14,345 nt of DNA from CAZALT01 sp964485515 (GTDB lineage Bacteria > Actinomycetota > Acidimicrobiia > Acidimicrobiales > Acidimicrobilacustridaceae), in assembly GCA_964485515.1 (NCBI GenBank), contig CAZALT010000089.1, positions 1-14,345 on the forward strand, read 5' to 3'. The position numbers and the translations under genes were made by a program. Of this stretch, positions 7,168 through 14,244 are shown piece after piece. The notes beneath the pieces are model-generated. The model was given only the letters and a program-made list of their open reading frames with translations. It did not search any database and was not told the DNA's origin. Within the stretch, counting starts at the first letter, position 1. The number at the start of each line of letters is the position of its first letter.

Positions 7168-7337
7168 GGAAATGGCTCCTCTGCTGATCAGCGGCAACTC
7201 CTGGTCGGACCTGAGCGTAAGCGCCCGCGCGCACCTCGGCCACCTGACCCGAGAGACCCAGCCGATGGCCACCGTCGCTACTCCTCACGACGACGCTTCG
7301 GCTGCCGACGGGGTATCGGATGACAGGTGGGGAGCTC
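7168..7337. promoter_or_regulatory. Divergent intergenic region between MaoC gene and second GGDEF-EAL gene
   Basis: These 170 bp contain the promoters of both divergent genes. A perfect 10-bp palindrome GCTGATCAGC lies at 7183-7192, just upstream of the MaoC binding site, and could be an operator. A TACGCT hexamer on the minus strand (7211-7216) resembles the -10 proposed for the MBL operon, but I see no convincing -35. Confidence 0.3.
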
Positions 7338-9887
7338 ATGGGCAGCGGGGACCTCTGGGCGGCCTCCTCCGACTCCGAGTCGAGCCGCCGCCAGGCCGAG
7401 ATCTGGCGGATGCTGATCAAGGCCCGCTACCTCGCGCTGCTCGCCGCCGCGGCCGTCGCGCTCACACCGGCCGGAGGCGACCAGCGCCTGCTCCTGCTGG
7501 TGGCCACCATCTTCGTGGTCATCCCCTACAACGGCGCCTACGACGCGATCCTCCGACGCACGGGACGACTTCCGAGCACGATCGCCTACACCGACCAGCT
7601 CATCGCCATAACCATCCTGATGCTCGACACGTCGCTCACGCAGTCGATGCTGCTCGTCATGCTTGCCGTCGACGCCACGAGCGCCGTCGCGTTCGGCCGA
7701 CGCGTCGCGGTGCAGTCGGCCCTGATCGGCTGCATCGGCCTCGCCGTCGTCGTATGGGCCGCCGACGACCGCGACGCCTTCCTGGCGTTCCTCGTCTACC
7801 TCCCGACCGCCGCGTTCATCGTGTTGATCGTCGGCCAGGTCTCCGAGGTCGAGCGCGCGCTCCGCTCGCGCTTCAGCGATCTGGTCAGCGGTATCGACGC
7901 CATCGTGTGGGACCAGCTCACGACGAAGCCGTCCACGCTGTTCGTGAACCGCAGAGCCGAGGAGATCCTGGGGTTCACCCAGGAGCAGTGGTCCAGCCCG
8001 GGGTTCTGGCGTCGCACCGTCCACCCCGACGACGAGGCCTGGGCAGCCGCGCAGTACACCAGCGCCATCGAGCGGGGCGAGAACCTCGAGATCGAGTACC
8101 GACTGCTAGCGGCCGACGGTCGAACGGTCTACGTGCAGGACCACATGCGGGTCGAGGTCGACAGCAACAACCGTGCCACTGCCGTGCGCGGCGTCATGCT
8201 CGACATCACCGACCAACGTCGGGCAGAGGCCTACGCCGAGCAGTACGTGAACCTCGTCGAGCACATGCAGGTGTCGCTCCTGGTGTTCCGGCTCGACGAC
8301 CGGGCCGACGACCGTTCGCTCGTGGTGACCGCCATGAACCCGGAGGCGACCCACCTCGCCGGCATGGGCGGCGACCAGGCCATCGGCCGACCGTTCGGCG
8401 AGGTCATCACCTTCGGCCAACCCGCCCTGATGATGAAGAGCCTCGCCGACGTCGTGCGCGAGCAGAGGGGGTGGGAGGTCGACGAGTTCCCCCTGGCCGA
8501 CGGACGGGTCCTCTCCGTTCGAGCGTTCCCCCTGCCCGGCGACGCGGTCGGCCTGTCGGTGCAGGACGTCACCGAGCGAGCCCAGGCCTCTGAGGTGCTC
8601 CGCCACCAGGCCCTCCACGACTCGTTGACCAACCTCCCCAACCGGGCCTGTCTGAACGAGCGACTGAAGGCGGCGCTCGTGGCATCCGAGGTGTCGCAAG
8701 ATCCCATCGCGCTGCTCGTCATGGACCTCAACCAGTTCAAGGAGGTCAACGATGCGTTGGGTCACGACCACGGCGATCGCCTCCTCGTCGAGCTCAGCAG
8801 ACGCCTCCGCCGAGTCCTGCGCGACGTCGACACGCTCGCCCGACTCGGCGGTGACGAGTTCGCCGTCCTCCTCACCACCAACGCCGACGGGTCCGGCGCC
8901 ACGGCCCTGGCCCGCCGCATCAGCGACGCCATGGAGCAACCGTTCCAGTTGGGTGGGATCAGCGTGCAGACGAGTGCGAGCATCGGCATCGCGCTCTTCC
9001 CCGAGCACGCCTCCGATGCCGAGACGCTCGCGCAGCGAGCCGATGTTGCGATGTACACGGCCAAGCGCGGCGATGCCCACATCGCGATGTACGCCTCCGA
9101 GCACGACCGGTCCTCGGTGCGGCGCCTGACGCTCACCGGCGAGCTGCGCGCCGCGATCTCCCGCGACCAGTTCCGCCTGCACTACCAACCGGTGCTCGAC
9201 CTCACGAGCTCGGAGATCCCGTCGGTCGAGGCTCTCATCCGTTGGGAGCATCCCGACTTCGGGCTCATGCAGCCGGGCGACTTCATCGACCTCGCCGAGG
9301 TGTCAGGCAGCATCCAACCGCTCACCCGATGGGTGATAGCCCACGCGGTCGACCAGATGAGGGCCTGGGATGCCAACGGCATCGACCTCGCGATCGCCAT
9401 CAACCTGTCCGTCCGAAACCTCTACGACGCTGACCTGGTCGCGTGGCTCGCCGGCCTCATCAGCGAACGGGGCATCGCCGGACATCGGCTCCAGTTCGAG
9501 ATCACCGAGAGCCAGCTCATGGACGATCCCATCAAGGCCATGGAGGCCATCGGGAAGATCCGTGCGCTCGGCATCCGAACGAGCGTCGATGACTTCGGGA
9601 CGGGGTACTCGTCGCTCGCCTACCTCAAGCACCTCCCGATCGACGAGCTCAAGATCGATCGGTCGTTCGTCGGCAACATGGTCGAGGACGCGAGCGACAT
9701 GGCCATCGTCCGATCGACGATCGAGTTGAGCCACAACCTCGGGCTCACCGTCGTCGCGGAGGGCGTCGAGGATCAAGCCACCCTCGACACGCTGCGGGCT
9801 CTCGGATGCGATCGGGCTCAGGGCTACCACATCGGACGACCGGTGCCCGCCGCCGCGATCACCCAGCAGCTCGAACGCCTGTCCTGA
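7338..9887 (+). CDS. Membrane-anchored PAS-GGDEF-EAL cyclic-di-GMP cyclase/phosphodiesterase
   Basis: An 849-residue membrane sensor with both cyclic-di-GMP domains. The N-terminal 170 residues hold about five or six hydrophobic segments (about 30-45, 50-64, 85-98, 102-118, 125-141, 148-167), then PAS (about 180-295), a divergent PAS-like region (about 300-415), GGDEF (about 420-585) and EAL (about 600-845). GGDEF (504-508) is intact with inhibitory site RDVD (495-498) five residues upstream. EAL keeps E631-A-L, N689, E721, E724, D751-D752, K772, E808 and Q828. Both activities are plausible. ATG at 7338 is chosen because AGGTGGGGAG lies immediately upstream; ATG at 7320 would add six residues with no binding site. 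Its organisation resembles the first GGDEF-EAL gene of the window but with a membrane input module. Confidence 0.93.
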   Translation: MGSGDLWAASSDSESSRRQAEIWRMLIKARYLALLAAAAVALTPAGGDQRLLLLVATIFVVIPYNGAYDAILRRTGRLPSTIAYTDQLIAITILMLDTSLTQSMLLVMLAVDATSAVAFGRRVAVQSALIGCIGLAVVVWAADDRDAFLAFLVYLPTAAFIVLIVGQVSEVERALRSRFSDLVSGIDAIVWDQLTTKPSTLFVNRRAEEILGFTQEQWSSPGFWRRTVHPDDEAWAAAQYTSAIERGENLEIEYRLLAADGRTVYVQDHMRVEVDSNNRATAVRGVMLDITDQRRAEAYAEQYVNLVEHMQVSLLVFRLDDRADDRSLVVTAMNPEATHLAGMGGDQAIGRPFGEVITFGQPALMMKSLADVVREQRGWEVDEFPLADGRVLSVRAFPLPGDAVGLSVQDVTERAQASEVLRHQALHDSLTNLPNRACLNERLKAALVASEVSQDPIALLVMDLNQFKEVNDALGHDHGDRLLVELSRRLRRVLRDVDTLARLGGDEFAVLLTTNADGSGATALARRISDAMEQPFQLGGISVQTSASIGIALFPEHASDAETLAQRADVAMYTAKRGDAHIAMYASEHDRSSVRRLTLTGELRAAISRDQFRLHYQPVLDLTSSEIPSVEALIRWEHPDFGLMQPGDFIDLAEVSGSIQPLTRWVIAHAVDQMRAWDANGIDLAIAINLSVRNLYDADLVAWLAGLISERGIAGHRLQFEITESQLMDDPIKAMEAIGKIRALGIRTSVDDFGTGYSSLAYLKHLPIDELKIDRSFVGNMVEDASDMAIVRSTIELSHNLGLTVVAEGVEDQATLDTLRALGCDRAQGYHIGRPVPAAAITQQLERLS

Positions 9888-9955
9888 GCACGCTCCGCGC
9901 TCAGACGGTCACGATCACGACGAACTGGCAGGGAGGAGCCATCGCATCCGACGGA

Positions 9956-10004
9956 CTCGGCCAGCCAGTTCGGTTCGGTTCGGTTCGGTTCGCATCTGGC
10001 CGAG
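9956..10004. terminator. Hairpin with embedded pentamer repeat between convergent genes
   Basis: A perfect 9-bp stem, CTCGGCCAG (9956-9964) with CTGGCCGAG (9996-10004), encloses a 31-nt loop. It lies 68 nt after the second GGDEF-EAL stop and 22 nt after the stop of the convergent zinc-protein gene, so it could end transcription from both sides. No U-tract follows on either strand, so factor-independent termination is uncertain. Confidence 0.5.
9968..9992. repeat. Pentanucleotide tandem repeat (GTTCG) x5
   Basis: Five perfect GTTCG copies occupy most of the loop of the convergent-gene hairpin. This is a simple-sequence tract of the kind prone to slippage. It lies outside coding sequence, so slippage would change loop length and not a reading frame. 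Confidence 0.9.
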
Positions 10005-10026
10005 ACGGCCGGGCCGCGGATCCGGG

Positions 10027-10227
10027 TCAGTTCAGGACGATGGAGGAGAACTGGCGCTCAGGGCCAGATCCGGTACGAGCTCCCACCGCAGCGAGGGCGC
10101 AGCCCATGCAGTGCGGGGGCTTCGAGGTGCCGTAGGCGTAGACGAGGCAGTCGTTGCAGAACTCACCAAGGCATGACCGGCACACCCCGCCGACAGTGGC
10201 ATGTCGGTGCACTTCACAACATGCCAT
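10027..10227 (-). CDS. Small cysteine-rich zinc-binding (B-box-like) protein
   Basis: A 66-residue protein with dense metal-ligand spacing: C3/C4, H7 and H9, C16-x2-C19, C24-x2-C27 and C40-x2-C43. The pattern VCRSCLGEFCNDCLV (15-29) followed by KPPHCMGCAL (36-45) resembles B-box-type zinc modules seen as tiny proteins in actinobacteria. It probably binds two zinc ions and acts through protein contacts; its function is unknown. The start is ATG at 10227, with GGGGAG 7 nt upstream on the minus strand. It is divergent from the acyl-CoA dehydrogenase gene and convergent with the second GGDEF-EAL gene. Longer frames upstream of this start are not protein-like. Confidence 0.75.
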   Translation of the reverse strand: MACCEVHRHATVGGVCRSCLGEFCNDCLVYAYGTSKPPHCMGCALAAVGARTGSGPERQFSSIVLN

Positions 10228-10431
10228 CGGTGATCTCCCCGTGCTCCATGTGAGCAACGTTACGCACCCGAGCACGCTCGGCTGAATAGGCAATTCGCAC
10301 CTTCGCTCTACCCGAAAGACCCACCTACACCCGGTGCCGAACCGCACAATGGTGAGCCGACGCAACACCGCTGGCGACGGGCGAGACGGCCGAGCTGATG
10401 ACCTGTCATCGATGTGAGGAGCGTCCTGTCC
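10228..10431. promoter_or_regulatory. Divergent intergenic region between zinc-protein gene and acyl-CoA dehydrogenase gene
   Basis: A perfect palindrome CCGAGC-AC-GCTCGG at 10268-10281 lies about 40 nt upstream of the zinc-protein start and could be an operator. A half-matching CRP-like element (TGTGA at 10249-10253) lacks a good second half. I see no convincing -35/-10 pair for either gene. Confidence 0.35.
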
Positions 10432-12075
10432 GTGAGTAGCCTCCCCGCCATGACTGCCGTCGAACTTCCCGACACGTCCGCCGACCTCGACGCCGCCGCG
10501 GCCGCCATCGCCGCGGCCGACGCGGTCGTCGCCGGCGCCGTCGAGGCCCTGGCCGAACCGGGCCGCCTCGATATCGATCAGGTCCTCGCCTACGACGTCG
10601 CCCACGCCGCTTCGGCCGTCGAAACAGGCAAGGCGATGCTCACCTACGCCACGAAGGGCAAGGTCGAGTCAGCCCTCGCCGTCGCCTTCATCGCCGACGC
10701 GGTGGCCGAGCTCGCCGGCAAGCTCTTCGGTCGCGAGGCGCAGTGGGGCGCTGCGCCCGACGCCCTCGACAGCACCCGAGGCTTCGTCGCCTCGTCCCGG
10801 GACCCGGCCTTCCTCGCCTCGCTCGCCGAGCAGCCCGGCCCCCGTCACCTCGACGACGACTTCGAGCTCGTGCAGGACACGTTCCGGCGCTTCGCCGAGA
10901 ACGAGATCCGGCCCGTGGCCGAGCACATCCACCGCGAGAACGCCGACATCCCCGAGTCGATCATCAGCGGCCTCGCCGAGATGGGCGGCTTCGGTCTTTC
11001 CGTGCCCGAGGAGTACGGCGGCTTCTCCGGCGGAGGCGAGTCCGAGTACATCGGCATGGTCGTCGCCACCGAGGAGCTGTCACGCGGTTCCCTCGGCGTG
11101 GGCGGTTCGCTCATCACCCGCCCAGAGATCCTCACCCGTGCCCTGCTCGCCGGTGGCACCGAGGAGCAGAAGCAGACCTGGCTCCCGCTGCTCGCCACCT
11201 CCGAGGTCATGGCCGCCGTCGCGGTCACCGAGCCCGACTACGGCTCCGACGTCGCCGGCGTGAAGGTCACCGCCACCCCAACCGACGGCGGTTGGCTCAT
11301 CAACGGGGTCAAGACCTGGTGCACCTTCGGAGCACGTGCCGATGTGCTCATGCTGCTGGCCCGCACCGACCCCGACCGCTCGAAGACCCACCGTGGCCTG
11401 TCCATGTTCATCGTGCCCAAGCCCCGCGGCGAGGGCCACGGCTTCGAGTTCGTACAGGAGGCCACCGACGGCGCCGCCGGTGGCGGGAAGATGGAAGGCC
11501 GCCCGATCGACACCATCGGCTACCGCGGCATGCACTCCTACGAGGTGGCCCTCGAGAACTGGTTCGTCCCCGCCGCCAACCAGATCGGTCTCGAAGCCGG
11601 CCTCGGCAAGGGCTTCTACTACCAGATGGCCGGCTTCGAGAACGGGCGCCTCCAGACCGCGGCCCGTGCCATCGGCGTCATGCAGGCGGCCTACGAGGAC
11701 GCCCGCCAGTACGCCGCCGATCGCGTCGTGTTCGGTCAGCCCATCGGCGAGTACCAGCTCACCCAGGCCAAGCTCGGTCGCATGGCGTTCCTCATCCAGG
11801 CCGCCCGCCAGTTCGCCTACGAGGTGTCCCGCCTGATGGCCAGGGGCGAGGGCCAGCTCGAGGCGTCGATGGTCAAGGCCTACGTGTGCAAGGCAGCCGA
11901 GTGGGTCACCCGCGAAGCCATGCAGATCCACGGCGGCATGGGCTACGCCGAGGAGTACAGCGTCAGCCGCTACTTCGTCGACGCCCGCGTGCTGTCGATC
12001 TTCGAGGGCGCTGATGAGACCCTCTGCCTCAAGGTCATCGCCCGCCGCCTCATCGACAACGCCAACAAGGCCTGA
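10432..12075 (+). CDS. mcd: Acyl-CoA dehydrogenase, probably (2S)-methylsuccinyl-CoA dehydrogenase
   Basis: This FAD enzyme of 547 residues probably oxidises methylsuccinyl-CoA to mesaconyl-CoA in the ethylmalonyl-CoA pathway. A helical extension of about 140 residues precedes the acyl-CoA dehydrogenase core (about 141-547), which makes it longer than the usual ~380. Core blocks include GFGLSVPEEYGG (186-197), VTEPDYGSD (265-273), KTWCTFGARAD (294-304), a TIGYRGMHSYEV block near 370, and a C-terminal FEGADE with probable catalytic base E525. The GTWI-like site, ARAD, GYRGM and FE-rich QTAARA blocks match my recollection of Mcd better than short-chain dehydrogenases. Start: GTG at 10432 has GAGGAG about 10 nt upstream; ATG at 10450 is an alternative without a binding site. 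The specific substrate is inferred. Confidence 0.75.
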   Translation: MSSLPAMTAVELPDTSADLDAAAAAIAAADAVVAGAVEALAEPGRLDIDQVLAYDVAHAASAVETGKAMLTYATKGKVESALAVAFIADAVAELAGKLFGREAQWGAAPDALDSTRGFVASSRDPAFLASLAEQPGPRHLDDDFELVQDTFRRFAENEIRPVAEHIHRENADIPESIISGLAEMGGFGLSVPEEYGGFSGGGESEYIGMVVATEELSRGSLGVGGSLITRPEILTRALLAGGTEEQKQTWLPLLATSEVMAAVAVTEPDYGSDVAGVKVTATPTDGGWLINGVKTWCTFGARADVLMLLARTDPDRSKTHRGLSMFIVPKPRGEGHGFEFVQEATDGAAGGGKMEGRPIDTIGYRGMHSYEVALENWFVPAANQIGLEAGLGKGFYYQMAGFENGRLQTAARAIGVMQAAYEDARQYAADRVVFGQPIGEYQLTQAKLGRMAFLIQAARQFAYEVSRLMARGEGQLEASMVKAYVCKAAEWVTREAMQIHGGMGYAEEYSVSRYFVDARVLSIFEGADETLCLKVIARRLIDNANKA

Positions 12076-12076
12076 C

Positions 12077-12110
12077 GAACCCGCACGAAGGCCTGCGCAA
12101 CCGCGGGTTC
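12077..12110 (+). terminator. Hairpin directly after the acyl-CoA dehydrogenase stop
   Basis: GAACCCGC (12077-12084) pairs perfectly with GCGGGTTC (12103-12110), an 8-bp stem with an 18-nt loop, starting one base after the stop codon. A second inverted repeat, GCACGGTTC (12122-12130) with GAACCGTGC (12169-12177), follows. There is no U-tract. These lie between convergent genes and probably limit read-through; the rest of the 193-bp gap shows nothing further. Confidence 0.5.
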
Positions 12111-12268
12111 TGGCTGGGCGCGCACGGTTCCGAACTGACGAGACCAGCGCCCGACCCGGCGGCGAACAGAACCGTGCCGGTCAACGACCGACTGCGTGGC
12201 CGGACCGCAGACGTGACCGGTACGAGCGCTGGCCGCACCGAGAGCGAGGTCGGTCGGCGACAAAGACC

Positions 12269-13126
12269 TCAGACCGGTCGCACGGCGAAGATCTCGACGC
12301 CCTCGGTGACGTTGGGTGCGTCTGCGTCGAGCGCGACAGCGATCTTGTTGGCCGCGTTGCGCATGACGTTGAGCACCAGGTCGACGGCTTCGGTCGGGGT
12401 GAAGTGCTCGCGCACCCCCTCGACCACCTCGGGCGGAATGGCCGACGGTGTCCAGATCATGGCGTCGACGAGGGCGATGGCCGCCTGGTGACGGTCGGAC
12501 AGCCCACCCTCGCCCGCCCGGTCGATCGCGTCGAACAGCGCCTCGTCTGCCCCCGCGTCGAGGGCCTCGCGGCTGCGGCGGGACCGACACAGCTGGCAGT
12601 CGTGCTGCCGTGCGCCGCGCAGCCGGACGACCTCGAGGGTGACGGGATCGAGCGCGCCGATGCGGATGACCGCGTCCATGAAACCCTCGAGCGCCGGCCA
12701 GACCTTGATGAACCCGTCGGGGGGCTCGGCGGCGAGCGAGCACGTCGTGGCGAGCACGGCGCCGAGCGCAGCGAGCGTGCGGGGCAAGAAGTCCTGCACG
12801 TAGACGACCTGGACCTCCGTGAACACGTCGGGTCCGAACGCCTCGTTCAAACCGGCGACCGCTCCTTTGCCGAACGCGCTGACGTCGGTGCTGAACTGCG
12901 TGGCGAACGCCGCGACGGCCTCGGCCTGGTCAGGAGCGAGCGGCTCGAACTCGCGGACCCACTCCGGCCGTTCGGCCGGACACCGCGTGACGCCCGTGGT
13001 GGCGTCCAGGGCGACGGCGGCAACCGGGGCCAGGCTGGTGGACCACGCCGCGCCGGACACCGCGATGAGCGCCTGCCAGGCGGCGGGAGCCAGGGCGGAC
13101 GGGTCGGCCGCATCGAACGTGGTCAT
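12269..13126 (-). CDS. Carboxymuconolactone decarboxylase/AhpD-like family protein
   Basis: A 285-residue all-alpha protein of the CMD/AhpD superfamily, whose members include peroxidase partners and decarboxylases. The diagnostic region is LRGARQHDCQLCRSRRS (169-185), with redox-type C177-x2-C180. The usual His after the second Cys (C-x2-C-x3-H) is R184, so AhpD-like proton relay may be altered. A preceding H175 and a later ALVDAMIW block (218-225) are also family-like. The N-terminal 130 residues are probably a second, diverged copy of the fold or a partner domain. ATG at 13126 is chosen because GGGGA lies about 4 nt upstream; ATG at 13147 lacks a binding site. Its role here is unknown. It is convergent with the acyl-CoA dehydrogenase gene. 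Confidence 0.82.
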   Translation of the reverse strand: MTTFDAADPSALAPAAWQALIAVSGAAWSTSLAPVAAVALDATTGVTRCPAERPEWVREFEPLAPDQAEAVAAFATQFSTDVSAFGKGAVAGLNEAFGPDVFTEVQVVYVQDFLPRTLAALGAVLATTCSLAAEPPDGFIKVWPALEGFMDAVIRIGALDPVTLEVVRLRGARQHDCQLCRSRRSREALDAGADEALFDAIDRAGEGGLSDRHQAAIALVDAMIWTPSAIPPEVVEGVREHFTPTEAVDLVLNVMRNAANKIAVALDADAPNVTEGVEIFAVRPV

Positions 13127-13229
13127 GGGGTCCCCAGTGCTCGTCATCTGCGCCAGTCTGGACCAGGTTCGCTGGACACGTCGGTACCAGGTCTGTCCTT
13201 GCCAAGCCGGGGCCTACCCCCGAGACCTG

Positions 13230-13284
13230 CGGCCCGTCCACCGCTGCGGGTGAGAAGAGCCCCGGTGGAAGTTGACGCGGGCCG
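13230..13284 (-). terminator. Two-part hairpin after the CitE-like gene
   Basis: CGGCCCG (13230-13236) pairs with CGGGCCG (13278-13284), and the adjoining TCCACCG (13237-13243) pairs with CGGTGGA (13263-13269), giving two 7-bp stems separated by an 8-nt bulge on one side. It starts 6 nt past the CitE-like stop, a terminator-like position, but lacks a U-tract. Confidence 0.45.
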
Positions 13285-13290
13285 TGACTC

Positions 13291-14160
13291 TCAGCGCGAG
13301 GCGATGGCGTCGGCCAAGGTGACGAGACGGCGGGCGTTGTCCACGTGCATGTTCTCGATCATGCGGCCGTCGACGGTGACCACGCCCTTGCCGGCGGCCT
13401 TGGCCTCCTCGAAGGCGGCGATGATCACCTTGGAGCGTTCGACGTCTTCTTCGCTGGGGGCGAACACCCGGTTGCAGATGTCGAGCTGACCCGGGTGGAT
13501 GAGGGTCTTGCCGTCGAAGCCGAGCTGGCGACCCTGGACGCACTCGGCCTCGAAGCCCTCCTCGTCCTTGATGTTGTTGAACACGCCGTCGAGGATGACC
13601 TTGCCGGTGGCGCGGGCACCCAGGAGGGCGAGGCCGAGGCCGGTGAGGAGCGGCTGGCGGCCGGGGACGTGCTCGGCCTGGAGCTCCTTGGCGAGGTCGT
13701 TGGTACCCATCACCAGCACGGCGAGGCGCTCGGAGGCCGAGGCGATCTCCTCGACGTGGAGCATGGCGATGGGCGTCTCGACCATGGCCCAGATGGCGGT
13801 GTGGTCGGGAGCTCCGGCCTTGTCGAGTGCGGTCTCGATGGCGTGCACATCGGCGGCCGAGTTCACCTTGGGGACCACCACCGCGTCGGGGCCGGCCTTG
13901 GCGACCGCCGCGATGTCGTCGGCGTGCCATTCGGTGTCGAGGCCGTTGGCGCGGATCGTGATCTCCTTGGCGCCGTACTCACCGGACTGCGCCGCGGCGC
14001 ACACCCGCTCGCGCGCCTCGGCCTTGGCGTCGGGGGCGACGGCGTCTTCGAGGTCGAGGATGAGCGCGTCGGCGTCGAGGCCCTTGGCCTTCTCGAGCGC
14101 ACGCTCGTTGGCGCCCGGCATGTAGAGCACGGAGCGACGGGGACGGATGGTGTCAGTCAT
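13291..14160 (-). CDS. CitE-like CoA-ester lyase (HpcH/HpaI aldolase superfamily)
   Basis: A 289-residue TIM-barrel Mg2+-dependent lyase that cleaves (or, in some relatives, hydrolyses) hydroxyacyl-CoA esters. Motifs run in order: RRSVLYMPGANERALEKA (8-25), LDLEDAVAPD (35-44), R70 in ITIRANG, VVPKV (95-99), E129 in MVETP, D155 in MGTNDLAKEL and LIHPGQ (220-225). R70, E129 and D155 correspond to substrate and metal ligands of CitE-type lyases. Candidate substrates are beta-methylmalyl-CoA, malyl-CoA, citramalyl-CoA or HMG-CoA; sequence alone does not decide. With the nearby Mcd-like and MaoC genes, a lyase forming glyoxylate and propionyl-CoA is a reasonable inference. The ATG at 14160 has only a weak binding site. 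It follows the upstream partial gene by 84 nt on the same strand, with a large hairpin between. Confidence 0.88.
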   Translation of the reverse strand: MTDTIRPRRSVLYMPGANERALEKAKGLDADALILDLEDAVAPDAKAEARERVCAAAQSGEYGAKEITIRANGLDTEWHADDIAAVAKAGPDAVVVPKVNSAADVHAIETALDKAGAPDHTAIWAMVETPIAMLHVEEIASASERLAVLVMGTNDLAKELQAEHVPGRQPLLTGLGLALLGARATGKVILDGVFNNIKDEEGFEAECVQGRQLGFDGKTLIHPGQLDICNRVFAPSEEDVERSKVIIAAFEEAKAAGKGVVTVDGRMIENMHVDNARRLVTLADAIASR

Positions 14161-14187
14161 AGAACCCAGCTTTCACGTTTGTTCTCC

Positions 14188-14234
14188 AAATTGGCGGAGA
14201 GGAGTGTTCGGACGACCGGATCCTCCGCCAATTT
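14188..14234 (-). terminator. Long inverted repeat between the right-edge gene and the CitE-like gene
   Basis: A perfect 12-bp stem AAATTGGCGGAG (14188-14199) pairs with CTCCGCCAATTT (14223-14234), extended by two more pairs after a 2-nt bulge. The hairpin begins 10 nt after the upstream gene's stop and ends 27 nt before the CitE-like start. A terminator, attenuator or mRNA-processing element is possible. It lacks a U-tract on the minus strand. Confidence 0.55.
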
Positions 14235-14244
14235 CAGGATGTGT

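Noticed and set aside
5602..7323. Plus-strand open frame of 573 codons across mutY and the MaoC gene
   Set aside because: It lies fully antisense to two genes with clear catalytic motifs that share a frame, which explains its unusual length. It has no protein-like motif and starts in the 16-bp repeats.
8106..9251. Antisense frame of 381 codons in the second GGDEF-EAL gene, and similar frames at 11080-11931 and 12014-13489
   Set aside because: All are opposite-strand shadows of well-supported genes and lack family features or credible starts.
10249..10264. Second CRP-like site upstream of the zinc-protein gene
   Set aside because: One half (TGTGA) is perfect but the other half (TTACG) matches only three of five bases.
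12076..12268. Possible tRNA or small RNA gene suggested by paired arms GAACCCGC/GCGGGTTC
   Set aside because: There is no cloverleaf; the arms form a simple hairpin directly after a stop codon, better explained as a transcript-end structure.
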